Source: Pempheris klunzingeri (taxonomy: Eukaryota > Chordata > Actinopteri > Acropomatiformes > Pempheridae). From it: a stretch of 64,000 nt of DNA. The notes under the pieces are model-generated. The model was given only the letters and a program-made list of their open reading frames with translations. It ran no database searches and was not told where the DNA came from. Location of the stretch: the NCBI RefSeq assembly GCF_042242105.1, contig NC_092033.1, positions 1,606,908 through 1,670,907 on the forward strand, written 5' to 3'. How positions within the stretch are numbered: position 1 is the stretch's first letter; every line of letters begins with the position of its first letter. Made by a program: the position numbers and the translations under genes. Positions 54,530-64,000 of this stretch are shown here, one piece after another.

Positions 54530-54715
54530 GAAGACGGCAACAAAAAGAAAATGGAGGAGAGTGGTGGGGGCGAGGGGTTATGGTTACGGACTGCAAATGT
54601 CACCGGTTTGATTCCTGCCGAGGACATCTGATGATGTCATTCCCCGTCTCTCTCTCCTCATTTCCTGTCTTCATCCACTGTCCACTTAAATAAAGGCATA
54701 ACAGTACCAAAAGGT
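54530..54715 (+). repeat. tRNA-derived SINE
   Basis: GGTTATGGTTACGGACTGC then the B-box-like GGTTTGATTCC (54,605-54,615), then CTCTCTCTCCTCATTTCCTG and the tail AATAAAGGC. The layout (tRNA-like head, pyrimidine-rich body, AATAAAGGC tail) is that of a common fish SINE. Head is diverged. Confidence 0.6.
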
Positions 54716-54734
54716 CTGTCTTGGTGTTTGAAGG

Positions 54735-55090
54735 TCTGATTCCTGACAGGCTAAGTGTGTGACAGCATCATGGAAAGGATCCCTACAGAGAGAGACCTGG
54801 AAGATCCTTTTGGTTTAACCACAAACAGCCGTTCTATCGCTCTCTGCACACACACCAGACTCCATTCACTAAAACAGGGATTTTAGAGGACAGGACACAG
54901 GAGCTGCTGGTCTGCTGCTGCCTCAGTCACATAGTTTCCTTATGTTATTGTGTGACTTTGTTGTTTTAAATTGTTGGTTCAAATCTAAACTAACTTAGGT
55001 AGTTTGTTGATCGAGGCAGCAGTAGACCAGTAACTACTTTGTACTGTGGGGTAAAATGACTGATTTTGTCAATGGAGTCTGGTGGCTTTG
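54735..55090. repeat. Fold-back MITE family, copy
   Basis: Reverse core (GACAGCATCATGGAAAGG, CTACAGAGAGAGACCTGG), arm ACCAGACTCCATTCACTAAA, centre, and inverted arm TTTGTCAATGGAGTCTGGTG at 55,064-55,083. Confidence 0.85.
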
Positions 55091-57079
55091 CAGGGAGAGT
55101 ACGTTTGTACTTAATGTTTGTGTTATTGTGTGACTTTAGTGTTTTAAAGGATTAGTTCAGATCGAACACAGTATTTGTGTGACAGAGAATATATAACACA
55201 AGCTGTAAAAAGACACTGCACTGGCTCGTAAACATTGGCCCAAACTGTGAGGTGCAAAATCCTCCAATATGGACATAAATCCGAGGATACGGGGCTGGAC
55301 GTCCACATCCTCTGTGGCTCTATGTTCTTTATTGTAAGTGTTTTGTCAACATGATAAAATATGTAAATGTTAATGGACAAACCCAATTGGGGGCTCAGTG
55401 TTTACACTGAACTACGACCACATGGCGACTCGCTGATGTCACCAAACACCAAGAGCATAAAAGTCATGTGTGTTTGGTCCGTGCAGGAAGATCGACTGAA
55501 AGAAACATGCAGTGAAGCTGCGGCAGACAGTCGAGTCTCTCCAGACTGAAGGTTTTCGTTGCAAAGACGTCTGTAAACGTTCGGAGTTATCGTGCTCTTT
55601 CACCACAGTGTGTGTGTGTGTGTGTGTGTGTGTGTCACTGATTTCTGTTTGAACAGCTGTCAGAGAGACTTGGCTCGCCTTTTGTCTTTACCTCCAGTTT
55701 TTTTTTTTTTTTTTAAAGTTAATCCGTCAAACAACAAGTGAAAAGCTCTCATTTAATTAACTTTTATTCAGTGATCCGTGAAAAGCTCTAAAATTGGAAA
55801 ACTATTTGAAGTTTTTTTTTCCATTTCTGTGGTTTGCTTTGTTACAACAAATAAGCCTCAGAGCAGGTGAGGATTAAAACGAACCCACACAAGGAGGAAA
55901 ACACTGTAAACCGCTCCGGGGTTGTTCAAAAGTGCTTAGTCAGTGCTGCAGTGTTTGCTGGCTTGTTAAACCGACAACGAGGGAAGTTTCTGAGGGGCCG
56001 ACCCTGCTGGTCAGATTCATCAAAGCCAGAGAAAACATTATCATTAGCCGGTGATAAGTTTCTATCGGGATGTTGACACGTGGAGTCTAGTGTTCCCGGA
56101 CTCCGTGTTCCCCGGAGTCCAGGCGACCGTCTTCCCCCCCTCACAACAGGAAAGGGTTTTATTCAGAGTTTCAGACTGCAGGAAGGTGATTCAGAGCCTC
56201 TGATTGGTGGAGCTGAAGTGTTTTCTGGAGAGGAGAGAAACAATCGAAAGGCTGGAAATCAAACCCAACAGCTCAGAGCTGATTGCAGAGGCACCAAGTG
56301 GACAGAGACGACGTTTTTCTTTTTTCCACACTGGCAAGTGCATAAAAACAATCTGAGTGATCCCACCTGATCACCACCAGCCTCACCCCCTCCCCTCTCA
56401 CTGGCCATAACGACCCAAGACAGAACAAGAAACACGGCACAACCAAGTAACGAAGCTTTAAGAACCAATAAATGGGCAGCAAGAAGAAACCCAGGTAGTA
56501 GCACCAGTGTGGAAGCCTCATGAAAGATCCTGTCTGTCCACCGTGATCAGTTTGATCGCCTTGTTTTCTGTTGGACTTTCCTAACTGGCCTTTGTGCTGC
56601 TTTGAGCTGAACTCTTGTCGAACGCGCCGTAATGGACGCAGGAAGCTGAAATGAGGAGTTACCTGTACGACACCAAGTTCACAGAGAGCTGATATCAGAG
56701 AGTCCGTGCTCGCCGTCTTTTACTGGAGCGGTTACGTCTCCATCAGCGTCCGATGCTTCGTGGTATGACGCGATCGTTGGACGTCGGCTGGGTCACCACT
56801 CTCGCTCCTGAAGCAGCTCCAGTGTGTCAATGTGTGTCTCCTCCATCTTGGATCTATGGAAGCCTGTTTCTGCCAGTGAAAAAAAAAGATGAGATAAAAA
56901 GTCGAAATTACGAGAAAGGAAATGCTTCAGTTGTACCGACAGAGAAAGAGGTCCATGAACTATCCTGTGGTTGAAAGGTCGCTATTACAAGTGACTTCAT
57001 GACGGCATGATTTAGCTTTGAAATACTGAATTAGTTCATTGTTGCAGGGAGCAAAACAAGTTGGCTTTGAAACTATCTT

Positions 57080-57268
57080 CTAATGTCTAACTCTGTGGTC
57101 TTCGTTACAGTGCGTCTTATTCTTTCTACGCCAAAGGTTCTTCTTGCTTAAAATCCTTTCTAGTGTGTGTTTGCTCAGTATAATCCCCTGCAAATCAGAG
57201 AGTAAATGAAGTATTTCATCCGTTGTAAAGCCCCGTTTAAAGTAGTCCTCAATGTACTGGCAGTCCAT
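57080..57268 (-). pseudogene. Transposase N-terminal fragment (HTH) inside the 56,855-57,704 element
   Basis: The frame starts MDCQYIEDYFKRGFTTDEIL and continues through a helix-turn-helix-like part (SKHTLERIL, WRRKN) before stopping after 62 residues. This pattern (Tyr/Phe-rich start, 'G-(x)n-EIL..L', 'S..TLER.L....L.RRKN') resembles the N-terminus of integrase-like transposases seen in many fish genomes. The catalytic core is missing, so it cannot work. It lies next to the right end of the element and reads away from that end, as expected for a 5' remnant. Confidence 0.65.
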
Positions 57269-57342
57269 TTCTGTGTCAAACTATACAGGATTCATTCAAA
57301 CAACTGCTGCTCTGTCGGTACAACTGAAGCACATGCGCGTTT

Positions 57343-57670
57343 CCTTTCTCGTAATTTCGACTTTTTATCTCGTAATTTCGACTTTTTATCTCGTAATTAT
57401 GACTTTTTATCTCGTAATTATGACTTTTTATCTCGTAATTTCGACCTTTTATCTCGTAATTATGACTTTCTTATCTCGTAATTATGACTTTTTATCTCGT
57501 AATTTCGACCTTTTATCTCGTAATTATGACTTTTTATCTCGTAATTTCGACCTTTTATCTCGTAATTATGACTTTTTATCTCGTAATTATGACTTTTTAT
57601 CTCGTAATTTCGACTTTTTATCTCGTAATTATGACTTTCTTATCTCGTAATTATGACTTTTTATCTCGTC
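57343..57670 (+). repeat. 21-base minisatellite TTTTTATCTCGTAATTATGAC within a terminal repeat
   Basis: About 15 units of CTCGTAATTATGACTTTTTAT, with TTTCGAC/TTATGAC variants, lie within the right inverted end of the transposon. The left end has a single unit (GAGATAAAAAGTCGAAATTA). So the array grew by tandem duplication inside the transposon end. Confidence 0.93.
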
Positions 57671-57710
57671 TTTTTTTTTACACTGGCGGAAACGGGCTTC
57701 CATATGGATC

Positions 57711-60047
57711 CCTCCTGAATGAAAGATGTGTGAATTAGAATAAGTGTCGAGTGGTCGAAAAGACAAATACAGACCGTTTACCATGTGTTAGGAGTCGGAG
57801 GAGGAGGAGAGGCGTGTTTCCATCTTTAGAGGGATGGCGCATCCAGCCGGCAGAATAATAAAGGCATAAAGAGAGAGACTTTATCCATCCTACACCGGGG
57901 ATGAATAAAATCCACTTGTCACAGCGACAGAGACGGAAAAGGTGCAGAAACAAAATGTCAGTAACAGAAACCAGGATGCAAATATAAGAACATGAGAAAA
58001 AAGAGACAAAAAAGACAAATGAGCAGCAGAAAAGTGCAGGAGATGTTGTCGTTTGTTGCAGAGGAGACTTGGGGTGAGGCCGAGACGTGCGGTTAGCGGA
58101 TTGGTGGCGATAAGAGAGTTAAAGGCTCGGCTGAGGGTTTCAAATATGTTCCAGCAGACGTCTGTCAGCCGACGGATGTCCAGAACATACGTACATGGTT
58201 TGCTGGGACTCGCTTACATCTGTTACAAACATGGCTTTTGTCTGCAAATATCCTCTCTGGTGAGGCTTTGTAGAGTTTTGGACATTTGTATTGGCTCCAC
58301 ATCTGAGGCCGCGGCGGTGTTTCTTCAACAAGCAGAGACCCGGCGTTCTGTAGTAACGTTACATAACCTGCTAATCGGCTGTTTGGGCTCAGGGTTTTCC
58401 TTCAGAATCTGTCAAAACAAACGAACTGTAATGATAAAGCGACGTGTTTCAGCTCACAGCTTTTGTTCCTGTTCCAGAGCAGGAACAAAACACCAAAGAG
58501 CCGATGACAGCAGTGTTTTCTGTGATGGTATTAGATGATGATGACGTTGTAGTTCATGTTAGACCCTCTTCTTAACACGCTGCCCACTTTTACATGTGAG
58601 TGACGGCGACCTCGCTGACCTGCTGCAGCTCTATGACATGAAATCAATGTAAAAGTCATCTACGTAAACGAAGGGATGAAGCCGTCCTGTCAGGGCTTTT
58701 AATTTGAAATCGATACAGGAAGTGTCGAGCTAAAAAAAACATTTATATATTTATATTTTCTATGTTTGTATCATATTCTAGAGGTGCAGGTGCATTGAAA
58801 GGTGGATAATGTTGCTGGTGTGTGTCAGTATGATTGTCACAGATCCATTTTCTTTGGCTATTTTTACTGTGTTGCAGAAAAAGTGTTAAATATCAATGTA
58901 ATGAGGACAATAAGCAGAAACACCAGTGTAAATACAAAAGGGAAATCTTTCTGTTCTATCAAATCTCTGTCGCTCAGAAACTAAAACATGAAACAGTTCA
59001 GATCTCCTCTGGAGGGTTCACAGATGTTTAGTTTCTGTTTGTACATCCTCTGTTGTTGTGGATCAACATGTTCTCTGTCTTTCTTTAGTCTCATCTGATG
59101 GAAAAACACACCAGATTTTTGTATTTTTGGCCAAATCTGAAGTCTTTTCTCACTCATTCTGCTTCAGTGACTTCTGGAACCTTTTAGCTGAGGTTGGACA
59201 CATTTTAGGGACATGAAGAAGAAGAAGATCCTCCATTTACAGAGTTCAGAGGGTTAAAGGTTAATAGGAGTCAATAGATTATTTAAATATTAATCGATAC
59301 TGAGCAGAAAGAGGGTGAATAAGATACCGTGTGATAAAACATGGCAGAAATACAGAAGGTGGATTAAGCTTTTAAAACCAGATCCTCTTTATCTTAGAAA
59401 CAAGGCGACTGCAAGTGTTTACAGCTGACCCATCCGTGACCGCCACCCAGGGCATGCTGGGATACTCCGCGGCCCGATGAATGGCACCAAGCGGCGAAGG
59501 AAAAAAGAAAAAAGGGATGAATGAGTGTGTTATTTCTTTTCCTCCGTGTCCCCTGACATTTCACAGACTGACATGTCGTCCTGTGTGCCGAGGATTCCTC
59601 CACAGGGTGAGATGTTAGCGTTAAATATCGCTGCAATTACCGGCCTTTTACTGGAGTGAATGAAAGGAAGTGATTCATTTCAGCGAGCTGCGTCTCCGTG
59701 TCCTGCCAGCGCTGCTTCATTACACTCATTGGGTTTGAGTTCATTCTAGCGGGCTGTGAAAATCAGCTCGCCGGGACTTCAAATGTGTTTGTGATACTGA
59801 CTTTTATGGTCGGATTAAATTATCATCGTGGGTGAAATGCGGCTGAGAGCAGGGGCTGTTTGAAAACTCACTCTGCCGGTGACTTCAAAGACGCTCAGAC
59901 ATCGGAGGTTTCCGAGTCGGAAGTGAGATTCAAAGGTGCGAATTCACATGATGCTGTTTGTGTGTTTGCTTATGCACAGAAAACGTTTATAAAAGAAGAT
60001 TTAGAGCGGCAGCGAAGTCAATGGATCCAGATTTTCAGGGAGCTGTG
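57711..60047. other. Presumed SHANK3 intron sequence, no gene seen
   Basis: A 161-codon open frame at 58,053-58,538 (+) is not low-complexity, but shows no family signature and a frame of this length is expected by chance in a window of this size. Nothing else seen. Confidence 0.5.
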
Positions 60048-60358
60048 AGACATAAGTGGACGTAGCCATCGCGATGTCACCCGTAGGTTTGTGGACCGCC
60101 GTTTTGAGGCCTCGAATTTGGCTTAATGGGCGTCGCCATCTTGGTTTTTTGGAGCCAGAAGTGACTCCACAGAGATTGCCTCTGATTGGTTAGTGAGCAG
60201 GTAGCCCCGCCCTAAAGCTTCCCACCTCTTCCTGGTGTATCTTCCTCTAAATGGACCGTAACTTACTAAATGAACGTCCTGCTGTGCTGAAGAAGACTGT
60301 AAACTAGAGACTGAGAGCCTCATTTTCTCATTGACTTCCATCCAATCAGACTTCTGTG
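60048..60358 (+). repeat. MITE family B, copy 3
   Basis: Begins AGTGGACGTAGCCATC, contains GTCGCCATCTTGGTTTTTTG, GAACGTCCTGCTGTGCTGAA and CATTGACTTCCATCCAATC, then breaks off after the TCAGACTTCTGTG block. Confidence 0.75.
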
Positions 60359-60494
60359 TGTTTGTGAAGGTAAATTGGTGATTTACACTGCAGAAGTCTC
60401 AGTTTAATCCCACTGAAAGATGCACAGTACATCACGTTTGTGTATTACTTTGTTGCAGGAAATCTAATGACATATTTTGGGGGGGAAAAAATCA

Positions 60495-60870
60495 ACCAGA
60501 CTCCACTTACAAAAACAGTCATTTTACTTCACAGGACTCAGGACTTTGTTTGACTTTGGTGTTTTAAGGGTTTAGTTCAGATCTGAATTTTTGCCTTTGA
60601 ATCTTGCATCCGACTCACCTTTAAAACACGAAAGTGGCACGATAACGCACGCAAACTAATCAATTGAGGCAGAGGTAGATCAGCATCTCCTGTGTTCAGC
60701 GAGGTAAAATTCCTGTTTTTGTGAATGTAGTCTGGTGTGTGTGCAGAGAGCGATAGAACGGCTGTTTGTGGTTAAACCAAAAGGATCTTCCAGGTCTCTC
60801 TCTGTAGGGATCCTTTCCATGATGCTGTCACACACTCAGAATAACACTCTGAGCCTGTCTACAACATAAA
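60495..60870 (+). repeat. Fold-back MITE family, copy
   Basis: Arm ACCAGACTCCACTTACAAAA, centre, arm CTGTTTTTGTGAATGTAGTC, forward core to CAGAATAACACTCTGAGCC. It is the right-most copy in the window. Confidence 0.85.
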
Positions 60871-61511
60871 AAAAAAACAGTGGTCTGGTCCTTTAAACCA
60901 CACAGAAAAGCGCCTGTATGAAACCATCTTTGCCTCTGCACCAAAATCAACTTATATTGGTCTTATATTAAAAATCAATACTAACCATGGACGGCTTTTA
61001 GGTGGGTCCCACAGTGAGGATTAGAAATAAAAGCAGGAGGGACAGTTTACCGCTGAGAGGGGCCGAGCGAGGTTGACATGACAGAACGACAGAGAGAGAG
61101 AGAGAGAGAGTCAGTCAGCAGGTAGGTTGGTAGTTTTAAAAACGGGAACTGCGAAAATTGTTCAACCGCGTTGCCACGGCAACAGCGAGCATGTAGATCA
61201 GGGGGCTTTTTTTAACACACACACACACACACACACACAGAGTGACACTGTGAGGTTAGCACAGGATTCCCTGCTATTCCAGTTTCTATGACAACTCACA
61301 ACTCATCCTCCTCTGTCTCTCCCTCTCTCTCTCTCTGTTTTATATTCAGTTGTAATAGAAGCAGCCATTAAGTTTTTGACTCCAAATCCTGCTCTGCGCC
61401 GTCGGCACGGATGGTAATCAACTGCTAATTGGCGCTGGGGATGATTAAGCCAAATGATAATTAAATACACAATAATAATGTGTTATTATTGCAGAGAAAC
61501 TAACTATGGCA

Positions 61512-61577
61512 AAAAAAGCAAATGAATATCAAAATCTAATATTTTATTATTAGATTTTGATATTCATTTGCTTTTTT
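61512..61577. repeat. Perfect 30-bp inverted repeat with 6-base loop
   Basis: The arm AAAAAAGCAAATGAATATCA(AAATCTAATA) at 61,512-61,541 is matched without error by its reverse complement at 61,548-61,577, with loop TTTTAT. The hairpin is AT-rich. Confidence 0.95.
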
Positions 61578-62119
61578 ATAGACACTCGCTAACACTTTTG
61601 TGTCTGCGGCGACGATTAGCTTATCATAAAGTCTGGGAGCACTTTAGCTAGTCGCTCTGTCAAAGGTTTAGAAAATACACCTTTTAATTGTATAACTAAT
61701 TCTATCTTTGTATGATTTTAATTAATTCATTTCTATGCTAATTGGTGTAACTTAGAGGAGCTACTGTGCAATAATTATAAACTTTAGGTAGCATTAGGCT
61801 AGCTATCCCCCCATCCTCCCCCTGTTTCCTGTCTTTAAGCTAAGCTGTAGGAAAAGTAGCTTAGCTAAAATATTTGAATGATTTTGTCGCTACATGAAAA
61901 TTATTATGTTAGTATGTTAAAGGAGTAGTCAAACCTCTGCTTTTTTCTTGCAGAGTAAAGTCTCTGTGATACATATCAAGCTGGACGCATGCAAAGATTA
62001 GCTTAGCATAAGCTAGTTGATCCGTTTGATTAATTAGCCACCAACATCATTCTGTTTATGTGCAGATTAAAGAAACAAAATACAGCGTGCTAATTTGTAG
62101 GAATTAGTTCTTTGAAATC

Positions 62120-62215
62120 TCAGCTGGAGCCAGTTGTTTCCAGTCTTTATGCTAAGATAAGCTAAGCTAAGCTAAGCTAACCACCTGCTGGCTCTAGCTA
62201 TGCACAGGCTATGGA
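62120..62215. repeat. Fragment of the GCTAAGCTAA repeat
   Basis: TTTCCAGTCTTTATGCTAAG followed by four GCTAA units and CCACCTGCTGGCTCTAGC. Same element as at 12,590 and 26,860. Confidence 0.6.
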
Positions 62216-62529
62216 CGTCTGGTCTGGTAGGAACTGGATACTGGACTAAAAAGAACTGCTAAATGTTGTTCCCCAGGTTAGAAAAAAAAGACTTTTATTG
62301 GCTTTGGAAAAGTTTAATTTAGATCAAACCACCATGACGTAAAAGTGAACGATGCAAAACATTGTAATCGATGTCTTTTACACTGGTGGTCTACGAGGAA
62401 AATGCTTTTTGGGCTGTGGAGTATTTTAATAAACAACCCTCCCCCTTTTTTCTAATCTGTCTTCTAATTGTCATACTGTTCCTAAAATTGCTGTAAAATC
62501 AGCGGTTTAATTGTTGCACCATAGGACGC

Positions 62530-62564
<35 letters not shown>

Positions 62565-63743
62565 TGAGTGTGTGTGTGCGCTGAGGTTTGTGAAAAACAG
62601 GATGTGATGTAACATCCCGACGCCATTATTAGCGTTGGAGAAGGTGGAGGTCAGGTCAGAGTCAGCAGACGACCTGAATAAGATGTCGCCCCTCAATCGG
62701 GCAGAAACACAGAGACCTGAATGGGTGAATTGTGATTAACGAGCCCGTCGAGCATTGTGCCGTGCAGAGGAACACCTAAATGGAAAGCAGCCATTATCAC
62801 TGTTATTACTTTACACCTCTGAAAATGCAAAATGTCTGCTGTGAGAAATGTCTGTGGGAGGCTGTCAGATTCATGCTAATGTCTCTGTCCCCACAGACGT
62901 CTCTCCGACACAAAGTCCATCTCATATCCAGCTTTTATGGACGTTATTATCATGCAAGAATACGTCTGATTCAGAGGGAACTTAACTCTGTCTGAGAGAT
63001 GGAAATAAAACTCTGAAGTGGCTCTTCTGCAGGAGCGCTCCTCATGTTGTTATGCTCACAGCGACAATGCTAACATTTAGCAGGTATAATGCTAACCTTA
63101 GGTTAGCGTGTTAGCATGCAGCTGAGGCCCTTTGAAACATCATTAATGTTGCAGGTTTTTGGTCATAAACTTATAATTTGACCTTCTGGTAGAAGAACTA
63201 AGTCATTAGGATTCATCTTCTGGGGATCTTGAATATTTATTCAAAATTATGGCTACATACAATATTCAAGCTAAAAGAGTCACTAAGGGTCGGTGTACTT
63301 CCTGGAGCCGTAAACTATGTTTCCTGTGTGTTTCCATGGAAATGAATATAAAACTTTTTTATTTTAAAAGCTAACTTCACCACAACATGAACACATTTTG
63401 ATTATGTCTTTTATTTTGTCTGTAACTGTTGAGTAATGTGATGCAGTTAAGCAATAATCACTAGAGGCTGAGCTTAATGTGCTTAATGCTTAATTATGTC
63501 AGAGCAGATAAACACTGTTCGGTCAGTTTCAGCATCCCGTGTGTGTTTCTCCGATTATAAAACGCTGCTCTAAGTGCAGAGATGCCGGCGTGTTTAGCTC
63601 GCTAGTGGACGTTAGCTCGCCTGCTAACGAGCAGCACAAGTCTGGGAATGCTAATTAAAACGGTTTTAACCACCTGAGAACAATTAAATAAAGTTTAGTT
63701 TGTCCTGTAATAACCACAGCCGTGTCTGTCTGTCTGTCTGTCT

Positions 63744-63750
<7 letters not shown>
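62216..63750. other. Intron sequence before the SHANK3 coding exon, no gene seen
   Basis: (GT)n at 62,534-62,575 and TGCTAACATTTAGCAGGTAT near 63,070 (a common dispersed sequence) are the only features. A (TGTC)n then (GT)n run starts at 63,722. Confidence 0.5.
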
Positions 63751-63789
<39 letters not shown>

Positions 63790-63964
63790 CAGCCACATGC
63801 CTCTGAGTCCGGCTGCTGACACCAAACATGATCGCCCACGGCAACAGGCGGTTACTAACGGCAACCCGACAGGCTCTGCTGTTGTCAGGGACGACGAAGG
63901 GGACGACACGCCCCCTGGAAACAGCATTGTCGTCCGCATTGGCATCCCGGACCTGCAGCAGACG

Positions 63965-64000
<36 letters not shown>
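63722..64000 (+). repeat. (TGTC)n(GT)n before and (AC)n after the SHANK3 coding exon
   Basis: (TGTC)n runs from 63,722 and passes into (GT)n up to 63,787, next to the acceptor. (AC)n starts four bases after the donor and runs to the window edge. Both neighbouring introns therefore have a dinucleotide tract next to this exon. Confidence 0.9.
63793..63964 (+). CDS. shank3: SHANK3, first recognisable coding exon (5' partial; gene continues past the window)
   Basis: SHANK proteins are postsynaptic scaffolds linking receptors to actin through SPN, ankyrin, SH3, PDZ and SAM domains. The acceptor TGTTTCAG at 63,792 is followed by CCAC then ATG at 63,797. The 56 codons begin MPLSPAADTKHDRPRQ and end NSIVVRIGIPDLQQT, where the donor GTAACA follows at 63,965. 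IVVRIGIPDLQQT is the start of the Shank N-terminal (SPN) domain, and the SHANK3 version (RVGIPDLQQT) is closer than SHANK1 (RIGIPDLHQT) or SHANK2 (RVVIQDLQQT). Which fish co-orthologue (a or b) cannot be told. The exon is flanked by (GT)n before and (CA)n after. Confidence 0.85.

Larger units (their letters stand above)
56849..57710. mobile_element. DNA transposon (IS3EU-like) with 6-bp target duplication
   Basis: TGGATC at 56,849-56,854 and 57,705-57,710 flank an 850-base element that begins TATGGAAGCCTGTTTCTGCC and ends with the inverted form GGCGGAAACGGGCTTCCATA. The inverted ends extend about 100 bases to CTTCAGTTGTACCGACAGA on the left and its complement near 57,315 on the right. Inside is the start of a transposase on the - strand. 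Termini TAT...ATA and a 6-bp duplication fit what I recall of the IS3EU superfamily. The right end is enlarged by a 21-base minisatellite. It is non-autonomous. Confidence 0.82.

Noticed and set aside
57252-57738. Repeat-rich frames FLSRNYD and FYLVIST
   Set aside because: They are translations of the 21-base array inside the transposon end.
58053-58538. 161-codon non-repetitive open frame
   Set aside because: No family motif, no splice or promoter context, and frames of this size are expected by chance in six frames of 64 kb.

Overview
The window is vertebrate nuclear DNA, almost certainly from a teleost fish and probably a percomorph. It has long intron-rich genes with GT-AG splice sites, very dense (CA)n/(GT)n microsatellites, and several interspersed repeats typical of teleosts. 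Bacterial operons, CRISPR arrays and phage genes are absent. Most long open frames are microsatellite artefacts (poly-THTHT, poly-VCVCV, poly-SLSLS).

Layout from left to right: (1) 246-354, the terminal exon of an unidentified + strand gene. (2) 1719-9732 (+), CCT2, the beta subunit of the TRiC/CCT chaperonin; 16 coding exons join into a complete 535-residue protein. (3) 12114-18213 (+), a complete nine-exon secreted pepsin-family aspartic protease (408 residues), best called nothepsin. (4) 19104-29805 (-), a complete 13-exon bestrophin-3 (655 residues), tail-to-tail with the protease. (5) 31298-36886 (+), a six-exon CYTH-fold protein (174-residue core with a possible 99-residue N-terminal extension), head-to-head with BEST3. 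(6) About 42,300-64,000 (+), apparently the 5' end of SHANK3: possible untranslated exons at 42,310 and 49,709 and the first recognisable coding exon at 63,793-63,964, running off the right edge.

CCT2 next to BEST3 matches the human 12q15 neighbourhood. Here the aspartic protease sits between them, where human has LRRC10. The genes do not form a pathway; CCT2 is a cytosolic folding machine, nothepsin a secreted or lysosomal protease, BEST3 an anion channel, the CYTH protein a phosphate-processing enzyme candidate and SHANK3 a postsynaptic scaffold.

The non-coding part is the more unusual part. Several introns start with (AC)n and end with (GT)n, so their splice sites could be joined by an RNA helix. 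One TTAA-ended fold-back MITE family is present at a dozen or more places. An 850-bp DNA transposon with a perfect 6-bp target duplication carries a minisatellite expanded inside one terminal repeat and a transposase fragment. There is also a perfect 30-bp hairpin, a 0.9-kb pyrimidine strand, and a candidate GC-AG intron in BEST3. All homology calls are from memory of the families; no search was run.
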